Shown here piece by piece: positions 61,605 through 64,000 of a stretch of DNA of 64,000 nucleotides. Every line of letters starts with the position of its first letter. Within the stretch, counting starts at the first letter, position 1. Origin of the DNA: Streptomyces lincolnensis. Lineage in GTDB: Bacteria > Actinomycetota > Actinomycetes > Streptomycetales > Streptomycetaceae. Both the position numbers and the translations under genes were made by a program. Below the pieces are notes generated by a model. It worked only from the letters and a program-made list of their open reading frames with translations, was not told where the DNA came from and searched no databases. The DNA is taken from NCBI RefSeq assembly GCF_021173675.1, contig NZ_JAIHON010000005.1, forward strand, positions 620,001-684,000. The letters run 5' to 3'.

Positions 61605-62159
61605 ATGACCGAACTCGGCCCCGTCGCCTGGCCTCCCGTGCCGATCAGGACCGAGCGGCTCGTGCTCCGCGAGTCCGAGCCCCGGGACCGTGCGACGTTC
61701 GTCGAGTTGTTCGCCTCGCCGGAGGTGCGCACCTACCTCGGTGGCCCTCGGCCGCGCGACGAGCTCGAACGCGCGGTGCCCGAGCTGCCCGGGCGGCGCC
61801 CCGGAGTGTTCGTGGTCGAGCACTGCGGAGCGGCGATCGGCACGGTCTCGCTCGACCGGCGTGACGCGGAGCGCCCGGGGCACGTCCGCCCGGAGGGCGG
61901 GGAGCCCGAACTCGGCTACATGTTCCTGCCGGACGCGTGGGGCCACGGGTACGCCGCCGAGTCCTGCGCGGCGGCACTCGACTGGCTCGCCGACGCGCTG
62001 CCCGGCGAGCCGGTCGTGCTGTGCACCCAGAGCGCCAACGACCGCTCCGTGCGCCTCGCGGCGAAGCTCGGATTCACCGCGGTGGAGCGGTTCGAGGAGT
62101 ACGGGGCCGAGCAGTGGTTCGGCGTGCGGGCCCCACTCACGCCGCCGACGGCCCCCTAG
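61605..62159 (+). CDS. GNAT N-acetyltransferase (RimJ/RimL type)
   Basis: 184 residues. 'IRTERLVLRESEPRDRATFVELF' opens the chain as in RimJ/RimL relatives, 'LGYMFLPDAWGHGYAAESCAAALDWL' is the acetyl-CoA site and 'TQSANDRSVRLAAKLGFTAVERF' the C-terminal motif. It acetylates an amine on a small molecule or protein terminus. It lies 20 bases after the AbiEi-like gene and may share its transcript. Confidence 0.92.
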   Translation: MTELGPVAWPPVPIRTERLVLRESEPRDRATFVELFASPEVRTYLGGPRPRDELERAVPELPGRRPGVFVVEHCGAAIGTVSLDRRDAERPGHVRPEGGEPELGYMFLPDAWGHGYAAESCAAALDWLADALPGEPVVLCTQSANDRSVRLAAKLGFTAVERFEEYGAEQWFGVRAPLTPPTAP

Positions 62160-62179
62160 AACGCGGTGGGCGGCGTTCC

Positions 62180-62213
62180 GGCGCGGAGGGAAGAGGCCGG
62201 GCTCCTCCGCGCC
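62180..62213. terminator. Bidirectional terminator
   Basis: Perfect 10-bp stem GGCGCGGAGG / CCTCCGCGCC with a 14-base loop, between convergent GNAT and serine hydrolase genes. Confidence 0.7.
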
Positions 62214-62246
62214 GTGACGCAGGCGGTCATCCGCCCACGGCAGGGG

Positions 62247-63383
62247 CTACTTCTCGCAGTACTCGGCCTCGAACACCGACTCGGTGTTGCCCGACCAGTC
62301 GCCGTTGAAGTTGACGGCCACCGAGTGGTGGCCGTTCTCCGTGGTCGCCGCGTCCGTGTTGGAGCCGTGGATGCCGCCGTCGTGGCCCCACACGTGGACC
62401 CCGCAGCTGAGTTCGACGTCGACGAGGCCGAGGCCGTAGCCGTACCGCTCCTTGGCCGCGACCGTCGTCTTCATCTTCTTCAGCTGCTCGGGTGGGAGCA
62501 GCTTTCCGCGCAGCAGGGCGCTGTAGAAGCGGTTGAGGTCGGCCGAGCTGGAGATCATCTGGCCGCCGCCGTAGGCGATGCCGGGGTTGAGTTCCGTGAC
62601 GTCGTACGTCGGTCCGGTGTCCGTCCTGGCCAGCTTGGAGTAGGCGCGGCTGCTGGGTCGCGGGAGGGTGACCCGGTCGACGGGGACGGAAGTGGACTTC
62701 AGGTCGAGGGGGGTGATGATGCGACGCCGGATCTCGTCGCCGTACGGGTTGCCCGTGGCCTTCTCTATCACCAGCGCGGCCAGGACGTAGTTGGTGTTGG
62801 AGTACCGCCACGAGGCGCCCGGCTCGAAGAACGGCTTGTGGGTCATGGCGATCGCGACCAGGTCCTCGGGCTTCAGGCGGTCGTAGCGGTGCTCGAAGAA
62901 GCCCTCGGCGGCCATGTACTTCCGCTGGTAGTTCGGGTCCGCCAGGACGTCGAAGATGCCGCTGGTGTGGTTGAGCAGTTGGCGCAGGGTGATCGCGCGG
63001 CCGTCGTGGCCGTTGCCCCGGACCAGTCCGGGCAGCCACTCGTCCACCGTGTCGTCCAGCGACAGCCGGCCCTCCGCCTCCAGCTGGAGCACCACGGTCG
63101 CCACGAAGGTCTTCGTGACGCTGCCCACCCGGTAGTGGTCGTGGGGTGAGCGCGGCTTGCCGGTCCTGATGTCTCCCACGCCCGCGGTCGTCGACCAGGT
63201 GCGGTGTCCTTCCCGCACCGCCAGTGTCACCCCGGGCACGCCCTCGGCCACCGCGGCCTCGGCGGCCTGGCGGGTGAGGTCGTGGTCGCCGCCTCTGCCG
63301 GACGGGGCCGCGACCGCGGGGGCCGCCAGGGCGGCCGACAGTGCCACGGCCGTCAGGGCCACCAGGGTCGTCCGTACGGTCAT
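62247..63383 (-). CDS. Secreted beta-lactamase-fold serine hydrolase (DD-peptidase-like), copy 1
   Basis: 378 residues from the ATG at 63383 (AAGGGGA upstream). A signal peptide covers residues 1-26 (TLVALTAVALSAALAAPAVAA). The class C beta-lactamase/DD-carboxypeptidase motifs are S88-V-T-K91 ('GSVTKTF'), Y-S-N (194-196, 'RYSNTNY') and H-D-G near 346 ('WGHDGG'). It probably works on peptidoglycan peptides or esters outside the cell. A closely related gene lies 35 bases upstream on the same strand. Confidence 0.92.
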   Translation of the reverse strand: MTVRTTLVALTAVALSAALAAPAVAAPSGRGGDHDLTRQAAEAAVAEGVPGVTLAVREGHRTWSTTAGVGDIRTGKPRSPHDHYRVGSVTKTFVATVVLQLEAEGRLSLDDTVDEWLPGLVRGNGHDGRAITLRQLLNHTSGIFDVLADPNYQRKYMAAEGFFEHRYDRLKPEDLVAIAMTHKPFFEPGASWRYSNTNYVLAALVIEKATGNPYGDEIRRRIITPLDLKSTSVPVDRVTLPRPSSRAYSKLARTDTGPTYDVTELNPGIAYGGGQMISSSADLNRFYSALLRGKLLPPEQLKKMKTTVAAKERYGYGLGLVDVELSCGVHVWGHDGGIHGSNTDAATTENGHHSVAVNFNGDWSGNTESVFEAEYCEK

Positions 63384-63418
63384 GTCCGTCCCCTTCGCGC
63401 TCCTCATTTTCGCGCTCC

Positions 63419-64000
63419 TCATGTGCCGCAGAACTCCGCCTCGATCACGGCATCGGCGTCCCCCGACCAGTCGCCATTGAAGTTGAAGGCCAGCGAGTGC
63501 CGGCCGTCGGCGGTCGTCACTGCCTCCGAGGTCGAGCCGTGGATACCGCCGCCGTGGCCCCACACGTGCACCCCGCAGCTGAGCTTGCGGTCCATCAGGC
63601 CGAGGCCGTAGCCGGTGTTCGGGATCACCCCGACGGAGACCGTCGTCTTCATCTCCTTCAGCTGCTTCGGCGGCAGCAACCGGCCCCGCAGCAGGGCGCT
63701 GTAGAAGCGGTTCAGGTCGGCGGAGTCGGAGATCATCTCGCCCGCGGAGAAGGCCAGGGACGGGTTCAGCTTCGTGACGTCGTACGTCGGTCCCGTCGCC
63801 GTCTCGGCCAGCTTGGAGTAGGCCCGGCTGCTGGGCTGCGGGACGGAGACCCGGGTGCCCGGGACCGAAGTGCCGTCCAGCTCCAGGGGTTTGACGATCC
63901 GTCGGCGGATCTCCTCGCCGTACGGACGCCCGGTCGCCTTCTCGATCACCAGGCCGGCCAGGACGTAGTTGGTGTTGGAGTAGTTCCAGGACGTGCCCGG
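63419..64000 (-). CDS. Secreted beta-lactamase-fold serine hydrolase, copy 2 (5' end outside window)
   Basis: The last 193 codons of a paralogue of the preceding gene, open to the right edge. Y-S-N ('NYSNTNY') is at the edge and the third motif is H-G-G ('WGHGGGIHG'), where copy 1 has H-D-G. Much of the chain matches copy 1 nearly word for word ('PSSRAYSKLA', 'DLNRFYSALLRG'), so this is a recent tandem duplication. The SxxK part lies beyond the window. Confidence 0.9.
   Translation of the reverse strand, partial: PGTSWNYSNTNYVLAGLVIEKATGRPYGEEIRRRIVKPLELDGTSVPGTRVSVPQPSSRAYSKLAETATGPTYDVTKLNPSLAFSAGEMISDSADLNRFYSALLRGRLLPPKQLKEMKTTVSVGVIPNTGYGLGLMDRKLSCGVHVWGHGGGIHGSTSEAVTTADGRHSLAFNFNGDWSGDADAVIEAEFCGT

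Overview
The window is about 64 kb of very GC-rich DNA (mostly C or G in third codon position, frequent GTG starts) and reads as chromosomal core of a Streptomyces species. The evidence is the gene order (rodA-mrdA-mreD-mreC-mreB, ndk, folC, valS, clpX, clpP2, clpP1, tig), Streptomyces-type regulatory boxes (a Nur-like box before sodF, a ClgR-like box before clpP1), paired LPxTG-protein and Ser/Thr-kinase genes, and two dispersed intergenic repeat families.

Layout. 1-2.1 kb: the end of a DUF899 gene, a MerR regulator fused to a DNA sliding-clamp-like domain with its own 19-bp-spacer promoter/operator, and an internally deleted CbrC gene. 2.3-5.8 kb: a B12-binding radical SAM protein and a CYTH-CHAD protein. 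5.9-12.3 kb: the cell-shape and sporulation-wall cluster rodA, PBP2, mreD, mreC, mreB, all on the minus strand. 12.6-17.8 kb: ndk, a DUF4233 membrane protein, folC and valS. 17.8-19.9 kb: an IS605-like insertion with an apparently intact TnpB nuclease and, divergently, an unusual protein that joins a helix-turn-helix to a Y1 transposase domain lacking its HUH residues. 20-25.5 kb: a proline-rich membrane protein, then clpX, clpP2, clpP1 and tig (protein quality control). 25.7-26.1 kb: tRNA-Pro and tRNA-Gly.

26-45 kb is mixed: a membrane acyltransferase, a small HD phosphohydrolase, an ABC transporter, a SpoIIE-type phosphatase, an Eis-like acetyltransferase, a Nei-type glycosylase, rpiB, two paralogous amino-acid permeases, a membrane Ser/Thr kinase divergent from an LPRTG surface protein, an FAD oxidoreductase behind a perfect 21-bp inverted repeat, and bioY. 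45-47.5 kb holds a translationally coupled pair: a 139-residue helical protein and an NB-ARC/TPR STAND NTPase, which share a short glycine-aromatic tag. 47.6-64 kb: sodF, a DUF574 methyltransferase, a sugar-kinase cluster (two FGGY kinases, a 2-hydroxyacid dehydrogenase, a histidine phosphatase), a glycosyltransferase, a monothiol DsbA-like oxidoreductase divergent from pepN, an AbiEi/DUF559-like protein, a GNAT acetyltransferase and two tandem beta-lactamase-fold serine hydrolases, the second cut by the window edge.

The best candidates for undescribed biology are the HTH/HUH-less transposase paired with TnpB immediately upstream of valS, the two-gene STAND NTPase module with its shared tag, and the MerR-sliding-clamp fusion. 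Functional calls come from reading motifs by eye; no database search was run.
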